Origin: Labilibaculum manganireducens
Lineage (GTDB): Bacteria; Bacteroidota; Bacteroidia; Bacteroidales; Marinifilaceae
Direction of reading: 5' to 3'
NCBI RefSeq assembly: GCF_002843385.1
Contig: NZ_MVDE01000027.1
Span: 1 to 64,000 of the forward strand
DNA length: 64,000 nt
Part shown: in pieces, positions 19,145 through 28,675 of the stretch
How the letters are laid out: each line of letters starts with the position of its first letter
Numbering within the stretch: position 1 is the stretch's first letter
The notes under the pieces: generated by a model
Database searches by the model: none
Told to the model about the DNA's origin: nothing
Seen by the model: only the letters and a program-made list of their open reading frames with translations
Program-made: the position numbers and the translations under genes

Positions 19145-21001
19145 TTATTCAACAACTCCTGTACTGGGAGCTGCTGCCTGATTAATTAAATCAGCATCAA
19201 GCATCCTCTTTTCCAGCCATTTTTTGTTTTCAGAAATCTCCCCTTTTAGATATTTCTCGATCATTAAACCTGAAATTGGGGCTGCATATCTACTTCCCCA
19301 CACTCCATTTTCAACATAAACAACAATAGCAATCTTCGGATTTTCTCTTGGTGCAAATGCAACAAAAACAGAATGATCTGCTTCGTCAGAATTCTGAACT
19401 GTTCCTGTTTTACCACACACACGAATATCTTTAATCGCTGCCAATGCTCCGGTACTTCCCTCACCTCCTGTAACTACCATTTCCATACCATCAATTACAG
19501 GTGTAAAATTAGAAGAGTCTACACTAGTATAATGTTTTTCCAGATACTTTTTCCCCAAAGCCCCATCCTCACCAACAGCCTTTACGATATGAGGAATATA
19601 ATAATAGCCTCTATTGGCAATTGCAGCTACCATATTTGCCATCTGCATTGGTGTTATCTGCAGTTCACCCTGTCCTATAGCCAGGGAAATTGCATTTAAG
19701 GCCCTCCAATTCTTACGATACTTATTCTGATAATATTCGTTTGTGGGAATAGAACCTGTTTTTTCATTCGGTAAATCAATGCCAAGTTCACTTCCGAAAC
19801 CAAAAGAAGTGACATCCTTTCTCCATGCAGTATACCCGTCCTGAACAGAACCAAACTTAGGACTTTCCAAAATGTAACGAAATACATTTGCAAAATAAGC
19901 ATTACAGGATTGCTGAATTGCATGACGCAAATCCAAAGGAGATGCATGAGAATGACATCCCATCGTAAAATTACCAACATGATAACCGCTGTGACATTCA
20001 AATCTTGCAGCAGGGCTAATTACGTTTTCCTGAAGAGCCACCAATGCATTTACCAATTTAAATATTGACCCTGGAGGATACAGCGCTTGCATTGTTCGGT
20101 CAAACAAAGGCTTCAATGAGTCATTTTGAACCATCATCTGATAATTCTTATTCATTGCACGCCCAACAAACATTTCAGGATCATATCCCGGACTGGATAC
20201 TTTTGCTAAAATTTCACCAGTATGGGGTTCAATCGCAACAATTCCGCCTTTTTTATTTTGCATCAACAACTCACCGTATTGCTGTAAATCTATATCTAAA
20301 CTCGTGTGCAAATTTTTACCTGAAACTGCTTTTTCATCGAATTTCCCATTCCGAAATGATCCTTTTATTCGATTAAAAACGTCAACCCAATAAATCTTTA
20401 CTCCCTTTTCGCCGCGAAGCTCTTTTTCATATGTTCTTTCTATACCACTTTTCCCAATATAGTCTCCTTGTCTAAAATACGGATCACTTTTAATCTCCTG
20501 GTTGGTTACTTCTCTAAGATATCCTAATGCATGAGCTGCACTTTTTAATGGATATTTCCGCAATGTTCTCGTCTGAACAAAGAAACCGGGAAATTTATAT
20601 AACTTCTCCTGCAAAACAGCATATCTTTCAGACGACAACTGTTTTAAAAAAATAGATGCCTTTCGATAAGAATAATGCTTTGCCTTAGCAATCCCTTCAA
20701 TTAATTCTAATTTTTCAATTCCCAATAGTTGGCAAAAATCTGTCGTGTCAAAAACTTCCAATTGTCTGGGAATCAACATCAGATCGTAAGCGGCCTGATT
20801 GTACACCAACAATTTTCCATTCCTATCATAAATCAATCCCCTTGCCGGATATTGTGTTACCTGCCTTTGAGAATTATTCTCAGCAGATAATTTATAGGTG
20901 TCATCAATTATTTGAAGGTTAAATAAACGGATAATGAAAATTAGAACAACCAGAATGAATATTCCGCCAATAATGTATTTTCGGTTTGAGAAATTATTCA
21001 T
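19145..21001 (-). CDS. mrdA: Penicillin-binding protein 2 (elongasome transpeptidase)
   Basis: The 618-residue class B PBP has one N-terminal membrane helix (about 9-27) and a pedestal domain with RGLIYDRNG (54-62) and YIGKSGIERTYE. The transpeptidase domain carries PGSIFK (active Ser312, Lys315), SCN and CGKTGT. It cross-links peptidoglycan during cell elongation together with RodA. It sits between mreD (18 bp upstream) and rodA (14 bp downstream), the standard order. Confidence 0.96.
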   Translation of the reverse strand: MNNFSNRKYIIGGIFILVVLIFIIRLFNLQIIDDTYKLSAENNSQRQVTQYPARGLIYDRNGKLLVYNQAAYDLMLIPRQLEVFDTTDFCQLLGIEKLELIEGIAKAKHYSYRKASIFLKQLSSERYAVLQEKLYKFPGFFVQTRTLRKYPLKSAAHALGYLREVTNQEIKSDPYFRQGDYIGKSGIERTYEKELRGEKGVKIYWVDVFNRIKGSFRNGKFDEKAVSGKNLHTSLDIDLQQYGELLMQNKKGGIVAIEPHTGEILAKVSSPGYDPEMFVGRAMNKNYQMMVQNDSLKPLFDRTMQALYPPGSIFKLVNALVALQENVISPAARFECHSGYHVGNFTMGCHSHASPLDLRHAIQQSCNAYFANVFRYILESPKFGSVQDGYTAWRKDVTSFGFGSELGIDLPNEKTGSIPTNEYYQNKYRKNWRALNAISLAIGQGELQITPMQMANMVAAIANRGYYYIPHIVKAVGEDGALGKKYLEKHYTSVDSSNFTPVIDGMEMVVTGGEGSTGALAAIKDIRVCGKTGTVQNSDEADHSVFVAFAPRENPKIAIVVYVENGVWGSRYAAPISGLMIEKYLKGEISENKKWLEKRMLDADLINQAAAPSTGVVE

Positions 21002-21019
21002 TTTATATTATTAATTGAT

Positions 21020-21523
21020 CTATTTTTTAAACAGTAAGAATTGAGATGTAATGAGTAAGCTTAAAGTAAATAATGTACTAAGAATGATCCTGGTTATGGT
21101 TTCACTTAGATTGGAAAAAGAAAATACTTCTATAAAAAACAAAAAGCTATGATGAGCAATGACTAATATCAAGCAATACTTAAAGAACCATCCAAATCCA
21201 TAATGAAGAATACTCGGCGTTGTTCCTTGTTCATAACCATCTCTTACAGACAAATAATTTAATATGTATGGACGCAAGTACGCCATAAAGACACTGGCGG
21301 ATGCGTGCATACCAAGAGTATTGGAAAAAACATCTACACTTAATCCCAAAAAAAACGACAAAACCAACAAAAGCCAGTTTGGAGTCTCAAATGGAAGTAA
21401 TAAGATGAATAAGATATACATATAAGGATTTAAAAAACCACTTATTTGAATATTATTTAATATGGCAACCTGAATAAATACAAGAACCACAAATCTTATT
21501 ATGTTTTTTACGATTTGATTCAT
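21020..21523 (-). CDS. mreD: Rod shape-determining protein MreD
   Basis: The 167-residue protein has five or six hydrophobic helices and little other sequence constraint. It is assigned mainly from position between mreC and mrdA plus its size and topology. The segment FFLGLSVDVFSNTLGMHA matches the conserved MreD loop. It overlaps mreC by 4 bp (21520-21523). Confidence 0.88.
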   Translation of the reverse strand: MNQIVKNIIRFVVLVFIQVAILNNIQISGFLNPYMYILFILLLPFETPNWLLLVLSFFLGLSVDVFSNTLGMHASASVFMAYLRPYILNYLSVRDGYEQGTTPSILHYGFGWFFKYCLILVIAHHSFLFFIEVFSFSNLSETITRIILSTLFTLSLLITSQFLLFKK

Positions 21524-22347
21524 TCGACCACCTCCTTTTCAAGTTCCAAGCGTTCAGTTTTCATCAAATCACCAATAACTTTCACGTATGACAAACTTTT
21601 AAAATCATTGGAAAAGGCGATTACCAATTCATGAAAATTACCTCCTGAGCTTGGTAAAATTTCCTGTACTGTACCCAGCAATATTCCCTCTGGAAAAATT
21701 GATGAATAACCACTGGTAACAATTGTATCTCCTGTCTGAATTAACACATGTATCGGAACTTCATACAAACGCGCTGATTTATAATCCCTTCCATCCCAGG
21801 AAAGGGAACCAAAATAATTGTTCTTCTTAATTTTAGCCGAAACACTTATTCGGCTATTCAATAAAGAAATTACGGTTGAAAAATTATTTGAAACACTTTT
21901 TACAACACCAACAACACCATGATCTGTAACTACAGCCATCTCTGGCTGAATGCCATTTAACCTGCCTTTATTCAAAGTAATATAATTCAGTTGTTTATTA
22001 ACAGAATTATTAATTATTTTGGCGGTTCGATAAAGGTATTGCTGTTGATATAAGGAATCATTATAGAGAACAGACGAATCGACTGACATCTTGTATGATT
22101 CAGCCAGAATATTTTTCAATCGGGTATTTTCTTTATTTAATTCTTCGTTTGTTTCAGCCAAAGCCAAATAATCGGTCGTTGATGAAACTTTTTCATAAAG
22201 ACTTCCGGTAAGGGCGTTACTCGAATTCAGGTACTCTGTCTTTTGATAGTTATTGTAACTGACTAACAATAACATGCAAAAAATTTCAATTACAACAAAA
22301 ATGATCGTAAAATGAAATCTTACGATAAAATGTAATAAATTCTTCAT
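21520..22347 (-). CDS. mreC: Rod shape-determining protein MreC
   Basis: The 275-residue protein has a short cytosolic end, one membrane helix (about 12-30), a coiled-coil stretch (about 58-85) and two periplasmic beta domains with NKGRLNGIQPEMAVVTDHGVVG and GDTIVTSGYSSIFPEGI. It scaffolds the elongasome, linking MreB to PBP2/RodA. It lies 46 bp after mreB and is coupled to mreD. Confidence 0.94.
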   Translation of the reverse strand: MKNLLHFIVRFHFTIIFVVIEIFCMLLLVSYNNYQKTEYLNSSNALTGSLYEKVSSTTDYLALAETNEELNKENTRLKNILAESYKMSVDSSVLYNDSLYQQQYLYRTAKIINNSVNKQLNYITLNKGRLNGIQPEMAVVTDHGVVGVVKSVSNNFSTVISLLNSRISVSAKIKKNNYFGSLSWDGRDYKSARLYEVPIHVLIQTGDTIVTSGYSSIFPEGILLGTVQEILPSSGGNFHELVIAFSNDFKSLSYVKVIGDLMKTERLELEKEVVE

Positions 22348-22393
22348 TCAAAAAATCAAATCCCTGTTAAACCAAAATAAGTTTCGTTCCTGA

Positions 22394-23416
22394 TTATCTC
22401 ATCAGAAACGAAAACTTATCTACATTTTTTAATGCAATTCCAGTACCACGTGCAACTGCCCTTAATGGATCTTCCGCAATGTGAAATGGAATATTTATTT
22501 TATCTGTTAATCGCTTATCTAATCCACGAAGCAATGCACCACCACCGGCAAGGTAAATTCCTCTATTTACAATATCAGCGTATAATTCCGGAGGTGTTTG
22601 CTCCAATGCACTTAAAATTGCGATTTCAATTTTCGAGATTGATTTCTCCAGACAATGAGCAATTTCCTGATAAGATACAGGCACTTCAATTGGAAGTGCT
22701 GTCATCTGATTTGGTCCTTGCACCCGGAAATCATTTGGTGGCTCTTCCAACTCAGACAATGCAGATCCAACCTGAATTTTTATTTCCTCAGCAGTTCTTT
22801 CACCAATTTTTATATTGTGCTGATGACGCATATACTCCTGTATATCAGAAGTCAAATCATCACCTGCAATACGAATCGATTTATTCGTTACAATTCCACC
22901 CAATGAGATCACTGCAATTTCAGTTGTTCCTCCTCCTATATCTACTACCATATTTCCTTCAGGCGCTTCAACATCAATACCGATACCGATAGCTGCCGCC
23001 ATTGGCTCATAAATCATGTATACATCACGTCCTCCGGCATGCTCAGAAGAATCACGTACCGCTCTCATTTCAACTTCCGTACTTCCCGAAGGAATACAAA
23101 TCACCATGCGTAATGATGGTGGAAACAGACGAGGTTTTTTGTTGATCATTTTGATCATCCCGCGAATCATTTGCTCTGCAGCATTAAAATCAGCAATTAC
23201 GCCATCTCTAAGCGGACGAATCGTTTTTAGGTTTCCGTGGGTTTTGCCCTGCATCTGGCGAGCCTTTTCGCCAATCGCAACCATTTTTTCGGTGCGACGA
23301 TCAATAGCTACAATTGATGGTTCATCAACTACAATCTTATCATTACAGATAATAATCGTATTTGCTGTCCCTAAGTCAATCGCGATCTCCTGAGTTAAAA
23401 ATGAAAAAAATCCCAT
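22394..23416 (-). CDS. mreB: Rod shape-determining protein MreB (bacterial actin)
   Basis: The 340-residue actin-fold ATPase forms membrane-associated filaments that orient wall elongation. IDLGTANT (14-21) is phosphate-binding loop 1. RPLRDGVIADF, YEPMAAAIG and MVVDIGGGTTEIAVISLGG are also present. Length and motifs are normal. It lies 29 bp after purH, so the shape genes are probably co-transcribed with it. Confidence 0.97.
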   Translation of the reverse strand: MGFFSFLTQEIAIDLGTANTIIICNDKIVVDEPSIVAIDRRTEKMVAIGEKARQMQGKTHGNLKTIRPLRDGVIADFNAAEQMIRGMIKMINKKPRLFPPSLRMVICIPSGSTEVEMRAVRDSSEHAGGRDVYMIYEPMAAAIGIGIDVEAPEGNMVVDIGGGTTEIAVISLGGIVTNKSIRIAGDDLTSDIQEYMRHQHNIKIGERTAEEIKIQVGSALSELEEPPNDFRVQGPNQMTALPIEVPVSYQEIAHCLEKSISKIEIAILSALEQTPPELYADIVNRGIYLAGGGALLRGLDKRLTDKINIPFHIAEDPLRAVARGTGIALKNVDKFSFLMR

Positions 23417-23445
23417 ATGGTAGTATAAATCTCTGTTATCTTATT

Positions 23446-24978
23446 TTAATGCTTAAAATGTCTCATTCCTGTAAATACCATAGCAATTCCAAATTTGTTA
23501 GCTGCCTCAATAGAATCCTTATCTCTTATCGAACCTCCTGGTTGAATAATTGCAGTAATTCCTGCAGCGTGAGCGGCTTCTACGCAATCTGAGAATGGGA
23601 AAAATGCATCAGAAGCTAAAACACTTCCTGCAATTCGATCCGCCCCCTGACGAATGGCATTCTCCAAGGCCCAAATACGACTTACCTGTCCCGGGCCAAC
23701 ACCACATGTAGTTTTATTTTTTGCTATGGCAATTCCATTTGATTTTGCATGTTTCACCGTTTTCCATGCAAACATCAAATCCTCCATTTCACTTTCCGAT
23801 GGTTCTCTTTCGGTAACTACTTCTAATTTTTCACCAATTAATTCCTTATCCATTTCCTGAATTAAGAAACCTCCTAAAACAGTTTTCCCTTTAAATGAGG
23901 AATAATCTGATTTTAAAATTTCCGGCAATTCCAATAATCTTAAATTCTTCTTCGCTGTTAATACTTCCAAAGCTTCTTTACTAAATGATGGAGCAACAAT
24001 TACTTCCAGAAAAATCCCACTCATAATTTCTGCCGTTGCCTTATCAATTTCACGATTTGAAGCCACTATTCCACCAAAAATTGAAACCGGATCAGCATCA
24101 TAAGCTTTCTGAAAAGCTTCTGAAATTGTTTTGGCACTACCAATTCCACATGGATTAGCATGCTTAGCTGCAACAATTGTAGGCTCTTCAAATTCTTTTA
24201 AGGTTTCCAAAGCTCCATCTGTATCTCCAATATTGTTGTAAGATAGTTCTTTACCATGGATTTTCTTAGCTGCAGTTAAAGTTCCTTCAGTTTCCTGAAT
24301 TTGACTGTAAAAAGTTGCATTCTGATGAGGGTTCTCTCCATAACGAAGATCTTGCTTCTTTTCGTATGTAATCGTTAATGTTTTAGGAGATGTAATTTTC
24401 AGTCTTTTATTAAAATACCCTGAAATTAAGGCATCGTAATGAGCAGTATGTTCAAAAACCTTTGCTGTTAAATATTCTTTTGTTTCAAGACTTGTATCGT
24501 TGTCTGATTTTAATTCTTCAATTACTTTTGAATAATCCTCAGGATCGGTAATAACAGTAACAAATTTGTAATTCTTTGCTGCCGCTCTCAACATTGTCGG
24601 ACCACCTATATCAATATTTTCAATAATTTCCTCGTGACCAGCCTCAGGATTTAAAATTGTTTCTTTGAATGGATACAAATTACAAACAACGATATCAATA
24701 GGCTCAATCCCTAGCTTATTCATTTGAGCGATGTGGGCTTCGTTATCACGAATTGCTAAAATTCCACCTTCAACATTTGGATGCAGCGTTTTTACCCGTC
24801 CATCAAAACATTCAGGAAATTTAGTAAGATCTGAAATATCCATTACAGGAATTCCTTCGGCCTTAAATTTAGCAGAAGTTCCACCTGTAGAGATGATTTC
24901 CCATCCTAAACCGGTTAATTCTCTAGCAAATTCAACAACATTTGTTTTATCAAACACACTAATCAGCGCTCTCTTCAT
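23446..24978 (-). CDS. purH: Bifunctional purine biosynthesis protein PurH
   Basis: The 510-residue protein carries the last two steps of IMP synthesis. IMP cyclohydrolase is N-terminal (ISVFDKTNVVEFA, STGGTSAKF, GRVKTLHP). AICAR transformylase is C-terminal (LRYGENPHQ, AKHANPCG with catalytic Lys-His, ASDAFFPFSD). All expected motifs are present and length is typical. It heads the mreBCD-mrdA-rodA run. Confidence 0.97.
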   Translation of the reverse strand: MKRALISVFDKTNVVEFARELTGLGWEIISTGGTSAKFKAEGIPVMDISDLTKFPECFDGRVKTLHPNVEGGILAIRDNEAHIAQMNKLGIEPIDIVVCNLYPFKETILNPEAGHEEIIENIDIGGPTMLRAAAKNYKFVTVITDPEDYSKVIEELKSDNDTSLETKEYLTAKVFEHTAHYDALISGYFNKRLKITSPKTLTITYEKKQDLRYGENPHQNATFYSQIQETEGTLTAAKKIHGKELSYNNIGDTDGALETLKEFEEPTIVAAKHANPCGIGSAKTISEAFQKAYDADPVSIFGGIVASNREIDKATAEIMSGIFLEVIVAPSFSKEALEVLTAKKNLRLLELPEILKSDYSSFKGKTVLGGFLIQEMDKELIGEKLEVVTEREPSESEMEDLMFAWKTVKHAKSNGIAIAKNKTTCGVGPGQVSRIWALENAIRQGADRIAGSVLASDAFFPFSDCVEAAHAAGITAIIQPGGSIRDKDSIEAANKFGIAMVFTGMRHFKH

Positions 24979-25106
24979 AATTCTCTTATTTGGATATTTT
25001 TATAAAATGGCATAAATTTTATTTTCTCTCGAAAAATAAAACCGGCTCAAACAAGGCTGTAAATACTTTAATAGCAGATACTTATCCAGCCTTAAAAAAC
25101 CTCATG

Positions 25107-25114
25107 CAAAGTTA
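25107..25114 (-). promoter_or_regulatory. Possible -7 element for purH-mre cluster
   Basis: Minus strand TAACTTTG followed by CA fits TAnnTTTG. It lies about 130 bp before the purH ATG, with no clear -33 box. The rest of 24979-25261 holds nothing recognisable. Confidence 0.45.
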
Positions 25115-25261
25115 AGAAAAACCTAAAAAAAAACACCGTCTAAAAAAGATTTTTATTGAACTTTTTCATTGAATCATAATATCAAGTAACTTTTAATACA
25201 AGGATCTATTTTTTTATACTTGAAATTTCCATTCTAATAAAATTACTCCCAAAAAGCAGAA

Positions 25262-26623
25262 CTAAATAAAGCTTAAAAAATAGGCTCCAATTGATAGATA
25301 AATAAAAAGACCTACGATATCATTCAAGGTAGTTACAAAGGGACCTGTTGCCAAAGCAGGGTCAATTTTCATTTTATGCAGAGTTAATGGAATTAGTGTA
25401 CCAAATATTGATGCAAAAATAATAACTGAGAACAAAGCAACCGACACACTTATTGTTAAGCTAAAAGAATGCCCTACCAGAAATAAGTTAACAATGAAAA
25501 CCAAGCCCGAACAAATTATACCATTTACGAATGCACCCATCAGCTCTCTTAACAACCGACTGATTGTACTTTCAAAACCCAATGAATTACTTGCCAACCC
25601 CTGCACAATAATCGCTGCCGATTGAACACCAACATTTCCTCCCATTGCAGTAATCAACGGAATAAAAAATGCCATAGCTGTATAGTTTCCCAAATCACCT
25701 TCGTGTCTTGATATTACAAAGGCACTTATAAGTCCCCCCATTAAACCAATTAGCAACCACGGAAGACGCGCTCTTGTTTGAATCCAAACCGAGTCACTAG
25801 ACTCAACATCTTCGGTAAGACCAGATGCCATTTGGTAATCTTTCTCAGCCTCATCACGAATCACATCTACAACATCATCAATAGTAATGCGTCCCATTAA
25901 TCGTCCGATACTATCGATAACCGGTATTGCTACAAGGTCATACTTCTCCATAATCCGGGCCACTTCCTCATCCGGCTCATCGGTATGCACCGACATAACA
26001 TCCGGCTGATAAATATTACTGATTTTTGCCGATGTCGGACTCAAAATCATAATCTTTAAGGAAAGAGTGCCCTTTAAAATACCATCATCATCAACAACAT
26101 ACACATAGTAAATCTCATCAATATCTTCAGCCTGGCGGCTTAATTCTCTCAAACAGGTCAGAACGGTCCAATTCTCATTAACCATCACCAACTCTTTCGC
26201 CATCAATCCGCCGGCAGTATCTTCATCGTAATGAAGTAAATCTACAATGTCGCCGGCTTGTTCAATATCTCCAATATGGGAGAGGATCTCCTCTTGCTGT
26301 TCTTCCGACATACCACCAATCACATCAGCGGCATCATCAGAATCCATCCTGTGAATAAACTGCTTTGCAATAACTTCAATAGGAAGAACTTTTAAAAACC
26401 GATCCCGGTCATCTTCTTCCAATTCAGCTAAAACGTCTGCTGCCGTATCAATATCGAGAAGCAAATACAGAAACTTAGCCTCCTCGGTATTTAGCTCATC
26501 ATATATTTCGGCAATATCAGCAGGATGCAATCCATCCATCATACCAATTGCCCCGGCCTCATCCTTCTCTTCGATAATTCTTTTTAACTGATCGATGTAC
26601 TCGCGAGTCAATTCAAATTGCAT
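25262..26623 (-). CDS. mgtE: Magnesium transporter MgtE
   Basis: The 453-residue Mg2+ channel/transporter has an acidic N-domain of superhelical repeats (GMMDGLHPADIAEIYDEL, MDSDDAADVIGGM). A CBS pair spans about 130-255 (TAGGLMAKELV, MGRITIDDVVDVI), followed by five membrane helices from about residue 283. The pore region includes ITAMGGNVGVQSA and DPALATGPFVTTLNDIVG, with the pore-facing acidic residue of the family. It follows ksgA by 23 bp, a common Bacteroidota arrangement. Confidence 0.95.
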   Translation of the reverse strand: MQFELTREYIDQLKRIIEEKDEAGAIGMMDGLHPADIAEIYDELNTEEAKFLYLLLDIDTAADVLAELEEDDRDRFLKVLPIEVIAKQFIHRMDSDDAADVIGGMSEEQQEEILSHIGDIEQAGDIVDLLHYDEDTAGGLMAKELVMVNENWTVLTCLRELSRQAEDIDEIYYVYVVDDDGILKGTLSLKIMILSPTSAKISNIYQPDVMSVHTDEPDEEVARIMEKYDLVAIPVIDSIGRLMGRITIDDVVDVIRDEAEKDYQMASGLTEDVESSDSVWIQTRARLPWLLIGLMGGLISAFVISRHEGDLGNYTAMAFFIPLITAMGGNVGVQSAAIIVQGLASNSLGFESTISRLLRELMGAFVNGIICSGLVFIVNLFLVGHSFSLTISVSVALFSVIIFASIFGTLIPLTLHKMKIDPALATGPFVTTLNDIVGLFIYLSIGAYFLSFI

Positions 26624-26646
26624 ATCAATGTATTTTAGTTGTGATT

Positions 26647-27444
26647 TTATTCTCTTAATTCCGTGTTTATTAATTCTTCAATTTTATTGGTCAAATAAAC
26701 AAACTGATCTACTGACAATTGCTCTGGCCTTTGCGCCATAAGTTCATCATCTAGCTTGTAATCGCCCAATACCGATTTTAAAGAATTTCGCAAGGTTTTC
26801 CGGCGCTGATTGAATCCGGATTTAACGACTCGGAAGAATAGTTTTTCATCACAAGCCAATCTGTCGGTAGTATTCCTTTCCATACGAATTACCGCAGATT
26901 TAACTTTTGGAGGTGGGTCGAATACCGTTTCACTAACAGTAAACAAATATTCTATATTATAAAAAGCCTGCATAAGCACACTTAAGATACCGTATGTTTT
27001 ATTTCCAGGAACAGCTGCCATTCTTTCGGCAACTTCTTTCTGAATCATTCCTACAACTTCAGGGATTTGATCTCTATAATCCAAAACCTTAAAGAATATT
27101 TGAGAGGAAATATTGTAAGGAAAGTTCCCAATTACAGCAAAAGGCTCCGAAAATAGTCGTGATAAATCATATTTTAGAAAATCCTCTCCAATTATTCGTC
27201 CTGATAATTCCGGAAAATTTTCATTTAAATAAGCTACGGATTCTCTATCTATCTCAACAACATGAGTTTCAAACCCCTCTTCTTTAAGTAAATATTGAGT
27301 CAAGACTCCCATTCCCGGACCAACCTCAAGCACCTTCGAAACACCATCAGCCTTCAAACTTGCCACTATTTTTTTGGCAATATTCAAATCTTTTAAGAAA
27401 TGCTGCCCTAAACTCTTTTTTGCCCTAACGTATCCCATATCCAT
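26647..27444 (-). CDS. rsmA: 16S rRNA (adenine1518/1519-N6)-dimethyltransferase
   Basis: The 265-residue KsgA protein dimethylates two adjacent adenines at the 3' end of 16S rRNA. The N-terminal [14 protein letters not shown]-binding [12 protein letters not shown] and catalytic NFPYNISS (the NxPY motif) are intact, as is the C-terminal [13 protein letters not shown]. It is probably the first gene of ksgA-mgtE. Confusion with an rRNA Erm methylase is unlikely given the C-terminal domain. Confidence 0.96.
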   Translation of the reverse strand: MDMGYVRAKKSLGQHFLKDLNIAKKIVASLKADGVSKVLEVGPGMGVLTQYLLKEEGFETHVVEIDRESVAYLNENFPELSGRIIGEDFLKYDLSRLFSEPFAVIGNFPYNISSQIFFKVLDYRDQIPEVVGMIQKEVAERMAAVPGNKTYGILSVLMQAFYNIEYLFTVSETVFDPPPKVKSAVIRMERNTTDRLACDEKLFFRVVKSGFNQRRKTLRNSLKSVLGDYKLDDELMAQRPEQLSVDQFVYLTNKIEELINTELRE

Positions 27445-27528
27445 CCAATTAATCCCTTTTATTTCAGCATCTCAAATTAACAAAAATTAAAAACAGCAGC
27501 TTTTCAAAGGAGATTTCAAACATTTACT

Positions 27529-27536
27529 TATTTTTG
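27529..27536 (+). promoter_or_regulatory. Possible -7 element for the flippase/GNAT pair
   Basis: TATTTTTG fits TAnnTTTG about 119 bp before the TTG start at 27655. The -33 region is poor. Confidence is low. Confidence 0.35.
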
Positions 27537-27654
27537 TAGCTGATTAATCGCCCGGCAAATTTAGGACTTAATAATAGAAACACAGCTTATACTTGCTTAA
27601 AATTTAACCTCAGTTAGTTTTTTCTATAAAATCCTAACTCTAAAATTATCAATT

Positions 27655-28674
27655 TTGAAGAAAAATCTCATACATATCATAAAATTTCTAATCTTCTTTT
27701 CAATTAGCTGTTTCTTATTTTGGTACGTTTATAGAGGTCAAAATACTTCTGAGCTAATTTTCACTTTAAAAAATGAAGTCAATTATTACTGGATTCTTCT
27801 TTCACTGTTTTTTGGTCTGCTAAGTCACATCAGCAGAACCATTCGATGGAACATGCTCATTGAATCCTTAGGGAAAAAACCCAGAACAATCAATACTTTT
27901 CTTGCGGTTATGGTTGGTTACTTTGCAAATCTTGCACTTCCAAGAATGGGCGAAATTTCAAGATGTGGCTTAATCAGCAAGTACGAGAACATTTCATTTT
28001 CCAAATTAATAGGCACAGTAGTTCTTGAAAGAGTACTGGATATAATCATGCTAATCATTTTTCTGTTAATCGCATTGTCAACACAGTTTTCGGTTATCTC
28101 TCATTTCTTCTCAAATAATCCTGAAGTCAGCAGCAAGCTCTCAAATGTATTTGCATCCGCAAATACCATATATGTAATTGCTGCTGTTTCAATCCTAATC
28201 TGGATTTTAAGAAAAAGATTTAAAAACACAGTTGTTTTTAAGAAGATTGATCAAACTCTTTCCAATTTTATGGCTGGCTTTCGTGCCATTAAGAAACTGG
28301 ATAACAAATGGTCGTTTGTCTTCCATACTGTCTTTATTTGGATCATGTATTATTTGATGACGTATATCTGTTTCTTCAGTTTCGGATTTACATCAAATCT
28401 TCCCGCGATTGCCGGACTGACCGTTTTCGTAATGGGTAGTTTTGGAATGGTTGCTCCAGTTCAAGGAGGAATTGGTGCCTGGCATTTTATGGTGATCGGA
28501 ACTCTCCTGATTTACCTTCCTGAAGTTGCCAACATCGAAACCATGTCGAAAAGCTTTGCTCTTGTTGTGCACGGTGCACAAACAGCTATGATTATCATAC
28601 TAGGTGCAGCCTCAGTAATTGCTCTCCCAATAGCAAACCGAAAGCAAGTTAAATTAATAAAGTCCAAAATTTGA
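27655..28674 (+). CDS. Flippase-like (LPG-synthase TM domain, UPF0104) membrane protein
   Basis: The 339-residue protein has about eight membrane helices. Landmarks typical of the lysylphosphatidylglycerol-synthase transmembrane domain/AglD family are LLSHISRTIRWNMLIE, YFANLALPRMGEISRC, VVLERVLDIIMLI, and the late VAPVQGGIGAWHFMV. In MprF this domain moves aminoacylated lipids across the membrane. The start is TTG (MKKNLIHII); no in-frame ATG exists before the first helix. The next gene begins 1 bp after the stop. Confidence 0.82.
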   Translation: MKKNLIHIIKFLIFFSISCFLFWYVYRGQNTSELIFTLKNEVNYYWILLSLFFGLLSHISRTIRWNMLIESLGKKPRTINTFLAVMVGYFANLALPRMGEISRCGLISKYENISFSKLIGTVVLERVLDIIMLIIFLLIALSTQFSVISHFFSNNPEVSSKLSNVFASANTIYVIAAVSILIWILRKRFKNTVVFKKIDQTLSNFMAGFRAIKKLDNKWSFVFHTVFIWIMYYLMTYICFFSFGFTSNLPAIAGLTVFVMGSFGMVAPVQGGIGAWHFMVIGTLLIYLPEVANIETMSKSFALVVHGAQTAMIIILGAASVIALPIANRKQVKLIKSKI

Positions 28675-28675
28675 G